In this document: in pieces, positions 1 through 8,583 of the stretch | Layout: each line of letters opens with the position of its first letter | How positions within the stretch are numbered: the stretch's first letter is position 1 | NCBI RefSeq assembly: GCF_051201665.1 | Contig: NZ_CP179210.1 | Coordinates: forward strand, 2,852,001 to 2,916,000 | Direction: 5' to 3' | Length of the DNA: 64,000 nucleotides | Source of the DNA: Psychrobium sp051201665 | Lineage (GTDB): Bacteria; Pseudomonadota; Gammaproteobacteria; Enterobacterales; Psychrobiaceae | Notes under the pieces: generated by a model | What the model saw: the letters and a program-made list of their open reading frames with translations, nothing else | The model's database searches: none | Told to the model about the DNA's origin: nothing | Program-made: the position numbers and the translations under genes

Positions 1-357
1 AAACTGAGTCAGTTTATACGCTGCGCCATCAGGACAAGTAGGTAGGTATATTTGGTAGTAAGCATTTCTCTTCGTTTGCTTTGGCTTACTAATGAACTCA
101 ATAACATCGTCCATATTAGGTTTAATTTTTTGAACATTTCTAAATGGCCAATTTGGAAAGAAAAGTACATTAACTTCTACTTCTTCCATTGTTTCCATTG
201 ATTGCCACGAGATATTATTTTCTTCCAATACCTTCTTTGTTTTCATCACGGTAACGTGGGAGCAATCAGTAGTACGTGCTACCGCTCTTAGTGATAATTT
301 TGTTGTTTGTAATAGCCTGGCTATCAAACATCGTTTGCTTTTCGACAACATAGTCAT
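1..357 (-). CDS. IS21/IstA-like transposase, N-terminal part, runs off the left edge
   Basis: The frame is open for 119 codons from the ATG at 357 to base 1 and has no stop, so the gene continues outside the window. A second ATG lies two codons in, at 351. Residues about 8-42 look like a helix-turn-helix (SLRAVARTTDCSHVTVMKTK). They are followed by a 'W..M...EEVEVNVLFFP' stretch and then 'KPNMDDVIEFISKPKQTKRN', the layout of the N-terminal part of IstA-type transposases that carry an FP box before the DDE core. The catalytic core is not in the window. It is clearly different in sequence from the istA at 1661. The assignment is by layout only and could instead be another HTH-containing mobile-element protein. 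Confidence 0.55.
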   Translation of the reverse strand, partial: MTMLSKSKRCLIARLLQTTKLSLRAVARTTDCSHVTVMKTKKVLEENNISWQSMETMEEVEVNVLFFPNWPFRNVQKIKPNMDDVIEFISKPKQTKRNAYYQIYLPTCPDGAAYKLTQF

Positions 358-481
358 TCCTCATGATTCATTTTCATAAGGCGCAGCTAGCCGCAGACTT
401 CACTTGATGAAACCTTGACAAAACGACTATTGGAGACAATGCTTATAGCTGTCGTGTTTGAACCAATCGACAAAGCAATTT

Positions 482-510
482 AAGCCTCAAAGTTACCAGC
501 TTTGGGGCTT
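482..510. other. Hairpin between the edge transposase and the HTH gene
   Basis: Arms AAGCCTCAAAG (482-492) and CTTTGGGGCTT (500-510) pair over 11 positions with one G-T, around a 7-nt loop. Bases after it on the plus strand are T-rich (TGTCTTTTCT). On the minus strand, where the neighbouring gene at 540-794 ends, there is only a short T run. It could be a weak terminator. Nothing else is recognised in 358-539. Confidence 0.4.
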
Positions 511-539
511 TGTCTTTTCTACGCCAACCTTTTATTACG

Positions 540-794
540 TCATTTCTCCTCCCTTGCTTGCTCTGCTAACCACCTAGCAATATCTTTAACTAATGCATGC
601 GTTCCTCTACGGTTAGGCACTATAAATGTGGGGATAGGTAGTGTTTTTCTTACTACTGCCTGCCTCAACGCATATATCGAACTGTAACCAAGCGCCTTTT
701 GTAATTCAGCGCCCTTTAAAACAGGGCTGCCGTACATTTTTAGTAAGTCCTGCTCTAACTTTTTTGCCAGTTCATCAACTTCATCTTCACTCAT
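540..794 (-). CDS. Small DNA-binding (HTH) protein, 84 aa, unknown role
   Basis: An 84-residue acidic protein starting at ATG 794 with an AAGGGG ribosome site 5 nt upstream. Residues 20-75 read like a short winged or simple HTH of the AlpA/PrtN kind: 'GSPVLKGAELQKALGY' followed by 'LPIPTFIVPNRRGTHALVKDIARWL'. Proteins of this shape are commonly small regulators in mobile elements. It is transcribed divergently from the interrupted gene at 918, with about 120 bases between them, so it may control its neighbour. That link is an inference. The family was not recognised with certainty. Confidence 0.6.
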   Translation of the reverse strand: MSEDEVDELAKKLEQDLLKMYGSPVLKGAELQKALGYSSIYALRQAVVRKTLPIPTFIVPNRRGTHALVKDIARWLAEQAREEK

Positions 795-844
795 GCCATC
801 CCCTTACAAGACCAACTAAGACAAGTTGACTAATAAATAATCTA

Positions 845-862
845 ATTAAGACTAGACTTAAT
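845..862. promoter_or_regulatory. Inverted repeat in a divergent promoter region
   Basis: Arms ATTAAG (845-850) and CTTAAT (857-862) around a 6-bp centre lie between the HTH gene (minus) and the interrupted gene (plus). Short palindromes in such a position are often operators of the divergently encoded small regulator. There is no experimental or motif-level support beyond symmetry and position. Confidence 0.3.
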
Positions 863-917
863 GTATTTATGCGTCAGTGCCATTTTTTTAAGATTAGTGT
901 CATCCCTTGGAGGGCTT

Positions 918-1572
918 ATGCCTTTTAGAAAAATTCAAAGTCATTACAGCAAAGGGAAAAGCTTTAGTCAGTTTCAGCAATATCGTTCGCTGCCAAAGCG
1001 ATTACGTAAAATAGCGGCAGTGTTCTGGGTTAGTTTTTTATGTGAGGAAAAAAAGGCTGATAACCATTATCAATTAACCAAATCTATTATTGATGATGAC
1101 TCTATCGATAAAACCCATTCAGAGTTTCGGTCAATTTATCGGTTTTTAATGCGTAAATCGAAAGGTGAAATATGCTCTAGGTATCATCCGATTCAGCATA
1201 TTGAAAGCTATGAACAAGAATGTACTCGTTTGCTTTATCACCCTATATGGCCATTATTGGCATCAAACAAAACAAACCATTTAGAATTAACTGATATCGT
1301 TGCTCAGCTTCCTCCTCAGATTACATCGTGTATATCTACAGATAACGGTTTCTCGCTAGATGCAGACTGGGAATCAATTTGTAAGCAAACAAACCTAGAT
1401 GCTCTATGTGGATTGTTGGCTTTGGCTGTATGGGTAAACCATGAATGTGATGGTATTAATACTCAAGAAAAATTAACCGTTCTCTCTCAATTGAACGAAA
1501 GCATTTTCAAAATGGTTTTCCGTATGTATACACTCTTTATATCAGAGGCTGATTTTGAACCTTTTGCTTTTA
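918..1572 (+). pseudogene. Unknown gene, 5' part, interrupted by the IS21 element
   Basis: The start ATG at 918 has a good TTGGAGGG ribosome site at 908-914. Upstream in-frame codons from 861 lack one, so 918 is preferred. The reading frame runs 218 codons to the IS21 boundary at 1572. Read straight on into the element it gains seven foreign codons and stops at 1595. Joining 1572 to 3526, which removes the IS and one copy of its 6-bp duplication, restores a continuous frame of 374 codons ending at 3995. The N-terminal part is basic (KIQSHYSKGKSF, LPKRLRKIA). No domain was recognised. It sits next to a small HTH gene in an IS-rich stretch, so an accessory or mobile-element origin is likely. 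The loss of function is inferred. Confidence 0.75.
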
Positions 1573-1660
1573 TGTCACCAACGGTGCAAAAATGACCCAC
1601 TAACATCGATCCAAAATTGACCCACCGATGTATCATTTATTTATTTTTAGGTGATACGGT

Positions 1661-2686
1661 ATGTTAACGAAGGAGCTATTTGTGAATATTAAAGTCCTGC
1701 ATAAACAAGGCAAAAGCATTCGCGCCATTGCCAAAGAATTAAACGTATCGCGCAATACTGTGCGTAAATATTTAAGAGGCTATGACGTGCCTCATTATAC
1801 AAAACGACATTCACCACCGACTAAACTCAGTCCCTTCCATGAGTATATTCAAGGTCGAATAGATGCTGCAAAACCACACTGGATCCCAGCTGTTGTTTTG
1901 TTGTCAGAAATAAAATCTAGAGGTTATCAAGGTGGAATAACGCAACTCAGGGTGTATTTATCCCCTTTCAAGCAATTAACACCAGAGCCTATTGTTCGAT
2001 TTGAAACCGGTCCGGGTCAACAAATGCAAATAGACTTCACCACGATTAAACGCGGAAAGCTTACCATTAAGGCGTTTGTGGCAACCCTTGGCTATTCACG
2101 AGCCTGCTACGTCTATTTTTATGACCATGAGCGAACAGAAGCATGGATGGACGGATTAAGGGAAGCATTTCACTATTTTGGCGGCGTTCCAAAACAAGTG
2201 TTATGCGACAACGCTAAAGCATTAGTTATTGAGCGCGATGTTTACGGTGAAGGAAAGCACCGTTGGAATCAATCGTTTCTTGATTTGGCTGAGGAATATG
2301 GTTTTCAACCCAAAGCATGTCGGCCGTATCGTGCTAAAACCAAGGGGAAAGTTGAACGATTTAACCATTACTTGAAGAATAGCTTTGTTGTACCACTGCA
2401 TGCAACGCTCAAGCAAGCGGGCTTATCGTTAGATTGTGCAAATGCCAATAGCAAAATTGGCGGATGGCTAAACGATGTCGCCCACCAACGTATTCATGGT
2501 ACGACCGCACAAAAGCCGCAATACCTCCTTGATGAAGAAGTGGCGTACTTACAACCGCTTCCACAAAAACTTCACAGCAGTTTGGATTTAAAGAGCAGCG
2601 CATTAGTGTCGTTTATTGCGCCCATTGATATTGAATGCTATCAACACCCGATATCTGTTTACAGTGAACTACTGGAGCAACTATGA
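1661..2686 (+). CDS. istA: IS21-family transposase IstA
   Basis: The 341-residue DDE transposase of the IS21 element catalyses strand transfer together with IstB. A helix-turn-helix lies at residues 17-40 (GKSIRAIAKELNVSRNTVRK). The RNase H-like core carries the expected acidic residues: D125 in QMQIDF, D183 in LCDNAK and E232 in KVERFN. A C-terminal beta-barrel-like region follows. The length is a little short for IstA (usually about 340-500) but within the range of compact members. The stop overlaps the istB start in an ATGA arrangement, suggesting translational coupling. No strong ribosome site was seen before the ATG at 1661. Confidence 0.95.
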   Translation: MLTKELFVNIKVLHKQGKSIRAIAKELNVSRNTVRKYLRGYDVPHYTKRHSPPTKLSPFHEYIQGRIDAAKPHWIPAVVLLSEIKSRGYQGGITQLRVYLSPFKQLTPEPIVRFETGPGQQMQIDFTTIKRGKLTIKAFVATLGYSRACYVYFYDHERTEAWMDGLREAFHYFGGVPKQVLCDNAKALVIERDVYGEGKHRWNQSFLDLAEEYGFQPKACRPYRAKTKGKVERFNHYLKNSFVVPLHATLKQAGLSLDCANANSKIGGWLNDVAHQRIHGTTAQKPQYLLDEEVAYLQPLPQKLHSSLDLKSSALVSFIAPIDIECYQHPISVYSELLEQL

Positions 2687-3456
2687 GTATTCAACATGAA
2701 CAAATCGCTTCAATATGTGAGCAACTCAATTTAAGAAATATAGAAAACAACTGGCCTAACATTGCGAGTCGATGCGTCAAAAATGAAAGTAGTTATGCTG
2801 ACTTTTTGTATCAGATCCTCACTAGCGAGTTAGAGAATAAGTATGATCGGGCGCGAGAAATCATGCTAAAAATGTCCGGTTTTCCAAGCATCAAAACACT
2901 AGACCAATTTAACTTCAAGATTGCAACAGGGGCACCACGTAAAGCGATAACGGAGCTAAGCTCGCTTGCCTTTATTGAGCGGTGTGAGAATGTCATTTTA
3001 CTAGGTCCAAGTGGTACAGGTAAAACGCACTTAGCCATTGCGTTAGGTTATAAAGCCATTGAGCAACGCAAGAAAACACGTTTTATCAGTGCCGCAGATT
3101 TAATGCTTCAGCTAAGCAGTGCACAGCGGCAAGGAAAATTGAAAAGCTACATGCAACGCTCTATTCTTGCTCCTCGGTTGCTAATCATCGATGAGATAGG
3201 CTATTTACCATTTGGCCGTGATGAAGCAAATCTATTTTTTAATGTCATTGCCAAGCGTTATGAAAAAGGCAGTTTGATTCTAACGAGCAATTTACCCTTT
3301 GGACAGTGGCCGAGCGCCTTTTCAGATGATGCAACTTTAACAGCGGCCATGTTAGATCGCGTACTACATCACTCTCATGTGTTGCAATTAACTGGCGAAA
3401 GCTATCGATTAAGAGAAAAAAGAAAAGCGGGTATTATTGATACCTATCAAGACTAA
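2683..3456 (+). CDS. istB: IS21-family AAA+ helper ATPase IstB
   Basis: This 257-residue DnaC/DnaA-like ATPase assembles on target DNA and activates IstA. Walker A is GPSGTGKTH at residues 108-116 and Walker B is LLIIDE around 165-170, followed by the IGYLPF signature typical of IstB. The N-terminal 80 residues form the helical IstB domain. The length is usual for the family. The start overlaps the istA stop by 4 bases. The last codons run into the inner copy of the right-end terminal repeat. Confidence 0.96.
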   Translation: MSIQHEQIASICEQLNLRNIENNWPNIASRCVKNESSYADFLYQILTSELENKYDRAREIMLKMSGFPSIKTLDQFNFKIATGAPRKAITELSSLAFIERCENVILLGPSGTGKTHLAIALGYKAIEQRKKTRFISAADLMLQLSSAQRQGKLKSYMQRSILAPRLLIIDEIGYLPFGRDEANLFFNVIAKRYEKGSLILTSNLPFGQWPSAFSDDATLTAAMLDRVLHHSHVLQLTGESYRLREKRKAGIIDTYQD

Positions 3457-3525
3457 CTGGGTCAGTTTTCAATCGATGAATTACTGAAAAAGTGGGTCAA
3501 TTTTAAACCGTTGTTGACACTTTTA

Positions 3526-3995
3526 AATATTTAAGTTATTTGTGCCAACTTATAGAGAGAACTTGCAGTGAATTTCTCATGCATGAGCCGAGTAATATTA
3601 AGCTCAAGATCCCAGCATTAGAGCTATATTGCAGCTTTGAAAACAGGGAGACGGAATTAATGTTCCCCACAGGTTTTTCAGCCAAACATAACCCATATAT
3701 TTTATTATCTGGCTCTGCACCTACAAACATAAACTACCTAGCTTTATATCGCTTATATCAAGCTCTCACATCAATTGTTTCTCTACCTAAATATGAGCAG
3801 TTACTACCAGGCGTAAACAAGAGCAGAAATGCAGCTTATTTTTTATCTTTGATTCAGCATTCATCTCTACATCTTTATTTGTACTTTTTAAGAGGAAAAG
3901 CCTTTTGCCTCTCTCACAACATCCCTATTGAGCAATATGAATATGCTCAGGTTCAATTTAACAAGTCTTGCGAAACTTACCGAAACAATCTTTAA
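3526..3995 (+). pseudogene. Unknown gene, 3' part, separated from its start by IS21
   Basis: This is the continuation of the gene that starts at 918. After removing the IS and one CTTTTA copy, the codon split across 1572/3526 is AAA (Lys), and the frame reads FEPFAF-KYLSYLCQLIERT and so on to the stop at 3995. An internal ATG at 3579 (residues MHEPSNIKL) could allow a truncated product, but no convincing ribosome site was seen there. The C-terminal half contains mixed hydrophobic and aromatic helices (YLALYRLYQAL, SSLHLYLYFLRG) and no recognised domain. Bases 3996-4128, up to the IS5 element, hold no gene that I can support. Confidence 0.7.
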
Positions 3996-4128
3996 AACTC
4001 ACCTGTTAATTTTCTAACGTTTTAGTGGTCATTGCTAAATGGGATCTTGGTTATTAATAAATGAAAATAAGGTACAGTTTTAACGGAATATGCAACGGGG
4101 GATAAATATAGAAAAGAAACAATGACTA

Positions 4129-5011
4129 GGGCGTGTTGATCTTTCGTGAGTGTTTTTTGAACGGCATGGTAAAGAGTTATAATTTGCTTCGCCAAAAATA
4201 AAACGATAACCAATACCATGCCAAGAACAATGCTAACTGATATTCGCTGGGAACTGCTACTCCAAGTTATGAAAAGTACAGGTCGTATTTACGATAAAAT
4301 TGAACATCGAATGACATTTGAAGGAATACTTTATCGAATGAGAACAGGTATCCCTTGGCGAGATCTACCGTCTGAGTTCGGAGACTGGAATACCGTTTAC
4401 AGACGATTTAATCTTTGGTCAAAGAAAGGGATTTTAGATAAGCTTTTCAGAAGTTTATCTAGCATGGCTGATTTTGAATGGGTCTTTCTTGATGGCTCTA
4501 TAGTTCGAGCGCATCAGCATAGTACAGGGGCAGCGACTGAAAGCTCAGAGCAAATAGGAAAAAGTCGCGGGGGCAACTCAACCAAAATTCACTTAGCCGT
4601 GGATAGTGGTGGCTTGCCGATTTGCTTTGATTTATCAGAAGGACAACGCCACGATATAGTGCATGGCGAAAGCTTGGTTGAGCAACTCGATGAAGTTAAT
4701 ACCATCATTTGTGATAAAGGATATGACAGCGAACCTTTCCGTACTTTTGTTAAAGAACGTGGCGGAGAAACGGTAATTGCGAAACGCAATTACGGACAAG
4801 ATATAGACAAAGACAGTATGGATTGGTGTCTATACGAGTATCGTCACTTGGTCGAAAATGCCTTTGGGAGAATTAAGCATTATCGAGCTATTTCAAGTAG
4901 ATATGACAAGCTAGAAAGGAATTATGCCAGCATGTTATCGCTGGCATTCATGTTAATGTGGCTACCGATGTATTGTTGAATACGAAATGTACAGCAAAGA
5001 TCAACACGCCC
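4129..5011 (+). mobile_element. Complete IS5-family insertion sequence (IS427-like)
   Basis: The 883-bp element has terminal inverted repeats GGGCGTGTTGATCTTT (left, from 4129) and its exact complement ending at 5011. Both ends are flanked by TA (4127-4128 and 5012-5013) inside a CTAG context, fitting the short TA target duplication of this group. It holds one uninterrupted transposase gene. An 18-bp palindromic junction (5011-5028, arms CTAGTAAC/GTTACTAG) joins its right end to the neighbouring MITE. Confidence 0.93.
4218..4979 (+). CDS. IS5-family transposase
   Basis: A 253-residue DDE transposase in a single frame, whereas many IS427-group members split this protein by frameshift. The N-terminal DUF4096-like region (residues 8-80) has the family pattern RTGIPWRDLPSEFGDW. 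The catalytic triad fits D92 in FLDGSIV, D166 in ICDKGYD and E213 in VENAFGRIK, the latter in the classic Y-(2)-R-(3)-E-(6)-K-like box. The start ATG at 4218 opens 'MPRTMLTD'. A second ATG follows at 4230. The gene fills the element and nothing suggests decay. Confidence 0.95.
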   Translation: MPRTMLTDIRWELLLQVMKSTGRIYDKIEHRMTFEGILYRMRTGIPWRDLPSEFGDWNTVYRRFNLWSKKGILDKLFRSLSSMADFEWVFLDGSIVRAHQHSTGAATESSEQIGKSRGGNSTKIHLAVDSGGLPICFDLSEGQRHDIVHGESLVEQLDEVNTIICDKGYDSEPFRTFVKERGGETVIAKRNYGQDIDKDSMDWCLYEYRHLVENAFGRIKHYRAISSRYDKLERNYASMLSLAFMLMWLPMYC

Positions 5012-5027
5012 TAGTAACAGGTTACTA

Positions 5028-5339
5028 GGGTCTGTTGATCTTTGTGGTTCAAATTTTGTTCAATCTAAAAGCGTTTTGGGCACATGTTCATTGTTCCAGA
5101 CTGAGCATAAGCACCCACATCCCTGTGGGCGAGGCATGAGGATTGATGCTGGGTTTACCCCAGTGAATGACGAATAACGCAGCACAAAATACTTTTAGGT
5201 GAATCCTACGGACAGCATTTGTTTGTTATTTCTACGGCGTTATCGCCTATTCGTGTAGCCAGCTACACCACATAGGCTCTGCCTTGTAGAAACCCCAAAC
5301 AAATTGCTGCAAAAATGAACTCAAAAGATCAACAGACCC
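5028..5339. mobile_element. 312-bp MITE with IS5-like ends
   Basis: The ends GGGTCTGTTGATCTTT (from 5028) and the exact complement ending at 5339 are flanked by TA at 5026-5027 and 5340-5341. They differ from the ends of the adjacent IS5 element at only two of 16 positions. No coding frame is present. The interior is highly structured. About 5215-5309 folds into one long imperfect hairpin whose apex is GTGTAGC/GCTACAC (5253-5259 and 5262-5268) and whose base pairs a TTTGTTTG stretch with CAAACAAA. This fits a non-autonomous element mobilised in trans by an IS5-type transposase. It ends 18 bp past the secF stop. Confidence 0.85.
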
Positions 5340-5357
5340 TAGTCATTGTTATTGAGT

Positions 5358-6308
5358 TTAGAGATTCATCTCTTCTTGGTCTTCACCTTCTTTCTCAACC
5401 TCAACAGGCATGAGATCTTCTTTAGTAATGCCTAGTGATAAGGCCACTGAAGAAGCAACGTAGATAGATGAATACGTACCAATAAATACACCAAATAGTA
5501 ATGCCGTAGCAAAACCGTGAATTAACGCGCCGCCTTTAAAGAACAGTGCAAATAATACAATGATGGTGGTTAATGACGTAATTAACGTTCGGCTCATCGT
5601 TTGCGTCAATGAAATATCAATGACTTCACTTGGCAAGCCGGTACGCAATTTTCTGAAGTTTTCACGAATACGATCCGATACAACAATGGTATCGTTTAAT
5701 GAATAACCAATAACCGCTAGAATCGCCGCTAGAACCGTTAGATCAAACTCTAACTGCAATAACGAGAATAAGCCGATGGTTAAGAAAACATCATGCGCTA
5801 AGGCGGTTACAGCGCCTAAAGCAAAACGCCATTCAAAACGCAGTGCCACGTAAATCATGATACAAATCAGCGCAGCTAACATCGCTAGTCCGCCCTTCTC
5901 TGCCAGTTCATCACCAACTTTCGGGCCCACAAACTCGATTCTGCGCATTTTGACGTCTTGCTCAGACTTAGCATTAAGTAATTCTAATACTTGGCTGCCA
6001 ATTGTTTCTGCTTTAACGTCCTGGCGCGGCGCTAAACGAATCAATACATCACGCGGACTGCCAAAACGCTGAACAATCGCATCGTCAAAACCATTATCTT
6101 TCAAAATACCGCGTACATCTTTTAAATTAGCTTCTTGACTAAAGCCAACTTCAATAACGGTACCGCCGGTAAAATCAAGGCCCAGGTTTAATCCCTTGCT
6201 TGACACCAACCCAACACTTGCGATCATTAACACTGCAGAAAACACCATGGCGAGCTTTCGCCATTTCATAAAGCTGATAGTGCTTACATTTTTAAGTATT
6301 TGAAACAT
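5358..6308 (-). CDS. secF: Protein translocase subunit SecF
   Basis: This 316-residue inner-membrane protein is a partner of SecD in proton-driven late steps of Sec export. The N-terminal membrane segment (about residues 15-37) is followed by the GLNLGLDFTGGTVIEV motif of the first periplasmic domain. Then come five membrane helices of the RND type with the conserved 'VLAAILAVIGYSLNDTIVVSDRIREN' region. An acidic cytoplasmic tail ends the protein. The start is 10 bp after the secD stop, so the two are co-transcribed in the order yajC-secD-secF. The length is normal for gammaproteobacteria. Confidence 0.98.
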   Translation of the reverse strand: MFQILKNVSTISFMKWRKLAMVFSAVLMIASVGLVSSKGLNLGLDFTGGTVIEVGFSQEANLKDVRGILKDNGFDDAIVQRFGSPRDVLIRLAPRQDVKAETIGSQVLELLNAKSEQDVKMRRIEFVGPKVGDELAEKGGLAMLAALICIMIYVALRFEWRFALGAVTALAHDVFLTIGLFSLLQLEFDLTVLAAILAVIGYSLNDTIVVSDRIRENFRKLRTGLPSEVIDISLTQTMSRTLITSLTTIIVLFALFFKGGALIHGFATALLFGVFIGTYSSIYVASSVALSLGITKEDLMPVEVEKEGEDQEEMNL

Positions 6309-6318
6309 TATCTACCAC

Positions 6319-8151
6319 CTATATAGAAAGTTTATCAACGCGCTTACCGCCAACCCACAGGTTAACAATGGCACGAGTAACTACCACAGCGGTAAATACC
6401 GACGTGATAATACCGATTGATAATGTAATCGCGAAGCCTTTAATTGGACCTGCTCCGAATGAGAATAGAATGATCGCTGCAATCAACGTTGTGATATTGG
6501 CATCGAAAATCGTTGAGAATGCGCTATCATAACCATGATGAATTGCTTGCTGTACACTTCGTCCAGCACGAATTTCTTCACGGATACGTTCAAATATTAA
6601 TACATTGGCATCAACCGCCATACCAACGGTTAATACGATACCGGCCATACCTGGTAAGGTTAACGCGACATCTGGGATCATTGACATAACACCGATGATT
6701 AGTACCACATTAGCGCCAAGAGCGACATTTGACACTAAACCAAAACCGCGATAATAAACCAACATGAACAACAGTACGCCAGCTAAACCTAACACGATCG
6801 CCGTTGCACCTAATTCAATATTCTCTTTACCAAGACTTGGTCCTACAGTACGTTCTTCAACAATCTGAATCGGTGCACGTAACGCACCTGCTCGTAATAA
6901 TTGTGACAATGAACGCGCTTCTTGCGGATTATCTAAACCAGTAATACGGAAGTTTTTGCCCAATTGGGTACTAATGTTTGCAACACTAATAACCTCTTCA
7001 ACTTTCTTTAGAATTTGTTTTCCTTCACCATCAACTTTACCAGTAGGCTTGTATTCAATAAATACCGTTGCCATTGGGTTGTTGATATTGTTCTTAGAAA
7101 ACTCAGACATTTTATTACCGCCTTGAGCATCAAGTTTGATACTAACTTGCGGCCTGCCATTTTCGTCAAAGCCAGACTGTGCACCAGTGATACGCTCACC
7201 ACGTAAAATAACCTTTTTCTTAAGCACCACAGTACCACCTTCGCGGCGCTGGTATAACTTTGAATCGGCTGGCACGTTATTTGGCGATGCTTGAGGGTCA
7301 ACAAGTCTAAACTGTAACGTAGCAGTAGCTCCTAACAGTTCTTTTGCTTTTGCAGTATCTTGTACGCCTGGTAACTGAACAACAATACGATCTTCACCTT
7401 GACGTTGAACATCAGGTTCAGCAACACCTAGCTCATTAACACGAGAACGGATGATGGTGATATTTTGTTCAACAGCTTCTAGTTTCGTTTGACGTAGTAG
7501 CTCAGCACTCATACTCGCGCGAAGCGCTAATGGATCAGACTTAAGTTGCTTAAAAGTCGTTGTACGATAATTTGTTTCTAATAAAGTAAGCGCTTTATCC
7601 AATGCTTCTTCATTACGAAATTTAAGATCAACGCCATCATTAGCCAGGCGAACGCTGCGGTAACGTATACGCTCTTTACGTAAGTCTGTTTTAAAGTCCA
7701 ACACCATTTGTTCATGGGTTGTTTTCATCAAGTCGCGCATATCCACTTCCATTAAGAAGTAAATACCACCACGTAAATCTAGACCAAGATTTAACGGTGA
7801 TGCACCAAAGGCAGACAACCAAGCAGGCGTTGTTTGTGCCATGTTAAGTGCCACAGTGTATTGGTCACCTAATAATTCAGTGGCAATTTCACGTGCTTTT
7901 GTTTGTGAATCTAAATCGTTTAATCGAATTAACGCCTGACCGCCATCAAGTGACGCAGACTTTATTTCCAATTGCGAATCTAACTTGCTTTTAATACGTT
8001 CAAAGGTCTTAAGCTGTACATCACGACCCTTAATGCCCGATATCTGCAATGCAGGATCAGGCGCATACAAGTTAGGCGCCGCATATAGAAAACCAATGAT
8101 TACGATTAACGCAATCAATAATGTTTTCCATAGTGGATACCTATTTAACAT
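6319..8151 (-). CDS. secD: Protein translocase subunit SecD
   Basis: A 610-residue inner-membrane protein with an N-terminal helix (residues 9-26), a large periplasmic P1 region with LGLDLRGGIYFLMEVDM, and a C-terminal six-helix RND core. The core contains 'LTVGMAVDANVLIFERIREE', the SecD signature with the Asp-containing helix. It acts with SecF and YajC at SecYEG to pull substrates outward using the proton gradient. The length matches the E. coli type (about 615). It lies 14 bp after yajC. Confidence 0.98.
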   Translation of the reverse strand: MLNRYPLWKTLLIALIVIIGFLYAAPNLYAPDPALQISGIKGRDVQLKTFERIKSKLDSQLEIKSASLDGGQALIRLNDLDSQTKAREIATELLGDQYTVALNMAQTTPAWLSAFGASPLNLGLDLRGGIYFLMEVDMRDLMKTTHEQMVLDFKTDLRKERIRYRSVRLANDGVDLKFRNEEALDKALTLLETNYRTTTFKQLKSDPLALRASMSAELLRQTKLEAVEQNITIIRSRVNELGVAEPDVQRQGEDRIVVQLPGVQDTAKAKELLGATATLQFRLVDPQASPNNVPADSKLYQRREGGTVVLKKKVILRGERITGAQSGFDENGRPQVSIKLDAQGGNKMSEFSKNNINNPMATVFIEYKPTGKVDGEGKQILKKVEEVISVANISTQLGKNFRITGLDNPQEARSLSQLLRAGALRAPIQIVEERTVGPSLGKENIELGATAIVLGLAGVLLFMLVYYRGFGLVSNVALGANVVLIIGVMSMIPDVALTLPGMAGIVLTVGMAVDANVLIFERIREEIRAGRSVQQAIHHGYDSAFSTIFDANITTLIAAIILFSFGAGPIKGFAITLSIGIITSVFTAVVVTRAIVNLWVGGKRVDKLSI

Positions 8152-8165
8152 GGGACTTCCTTAGT

Positions 8166-8492
8166 CTATAGCGACTTCATTGTGCCTTTAGGCAATACAG
8201 CTGACACGTAGTCTTTTTTCACTGTAATGTGCAAATCAGTACTGATTTCAATTTGAATGTAATCATTGTCTTCGCTGATTTTTGCGATTTTACCAATGAT
8301 GCCGCCATTCGTAAGAATCTCATCACCCTTGTTCATCGAAGACATTAAGCTTTTATGCTCTTTTACACGCTTAGCTTGTGGACGATAGATAATAAAATAA
8401 AACACCAAACCAAATACAGCTAACATAATTAAACTGCCGTATTCGCCACCTGGTGCTACGCTAGCCGCTGCATGTGCATTAGAAATAAACAT
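8166..8492 (-). CDS. yajC: Sec translocon accessory protein YajC
   Basis: A 108-residue protein with one membrane helix (about residues 20-40, SLIMLAVFGLVFYFIIY) followed by RPQAKRVKEHKSLMSSMNKGDEILTNGG, the YajC hallmark. It associates with SecDF. It is the first gene of the yajC-secD-secF unit and lies 91 bp after the tgt stop, in the usual queA-tgt-yajC-secDF order of gammaproteobacteria. Confidence 0.97.
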   Translation of the reverse strand: MFISNAHAAASVAPGGEYGSLIMLAVFGLVFYFIIYRPQAKRVKEHKSLMSSMNKGDEILTNGGIIGKIAKISEDNDYIQIEISTDLHITVKKDYVSAVLPKGTMKSL

Positions 8493-8583
8493 TACTTCCC
8501 CTTTGTTTTTATAATTAAACGATTAAAAATTTTGACCCTACCCTATCATAAATATCACAGGATTTTGTCGATAAATTAAGGCA

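Larger units (their letters stand above)
1573..3519 (+). mobile_element. Complete IS21-family insertion sequence with 6-bp target duplication
   Basis: The 1947-bp element begins TGTCACCAACGGTGCAAAA at 1573. It ends at 3519 with the inverted counterpart, whose complement begins TGTCAACAACGGTTTAAAA. Each end also carries two copies of a TGACCCA-containing site (near 1589 and 1613 on the left, 3458 and 3491 on the right), the multiple terminal binding sites typical of IS21 elements. The 6 bases CTTTTA occur directly outside both ends (1567-1572 and 3520-3525), a perfect target-site duplication. It encodes istA and istB overlapping by ATGA. Both reading frames are intact, so the element may still be active. 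Confidence 0.95.

Noticed and set aside
482..510. Hairpin considered as an integron attC or attachment site
   Set aside because: No attC-like R/L boxes and no integrase nearby; it is a simple short stem-loop.
641..829. Plus-strand reading frame opposite the HTH gene
   Set aside because: Composition and lack of a ribosome site show it to be the shadow of the minus-strand gene.
861..917. Upstream start for the interrupted gene
   Set aside because: No ribosome site at 861, whereas 918 has TTGGAGGG at the right distance.
5215..5309. MITE hairpin considered as an attC site or a non-coding RNA gene
   Set aside because: It lies wholly inside an element with IS5-like ends and TA duplications, which explains it better.
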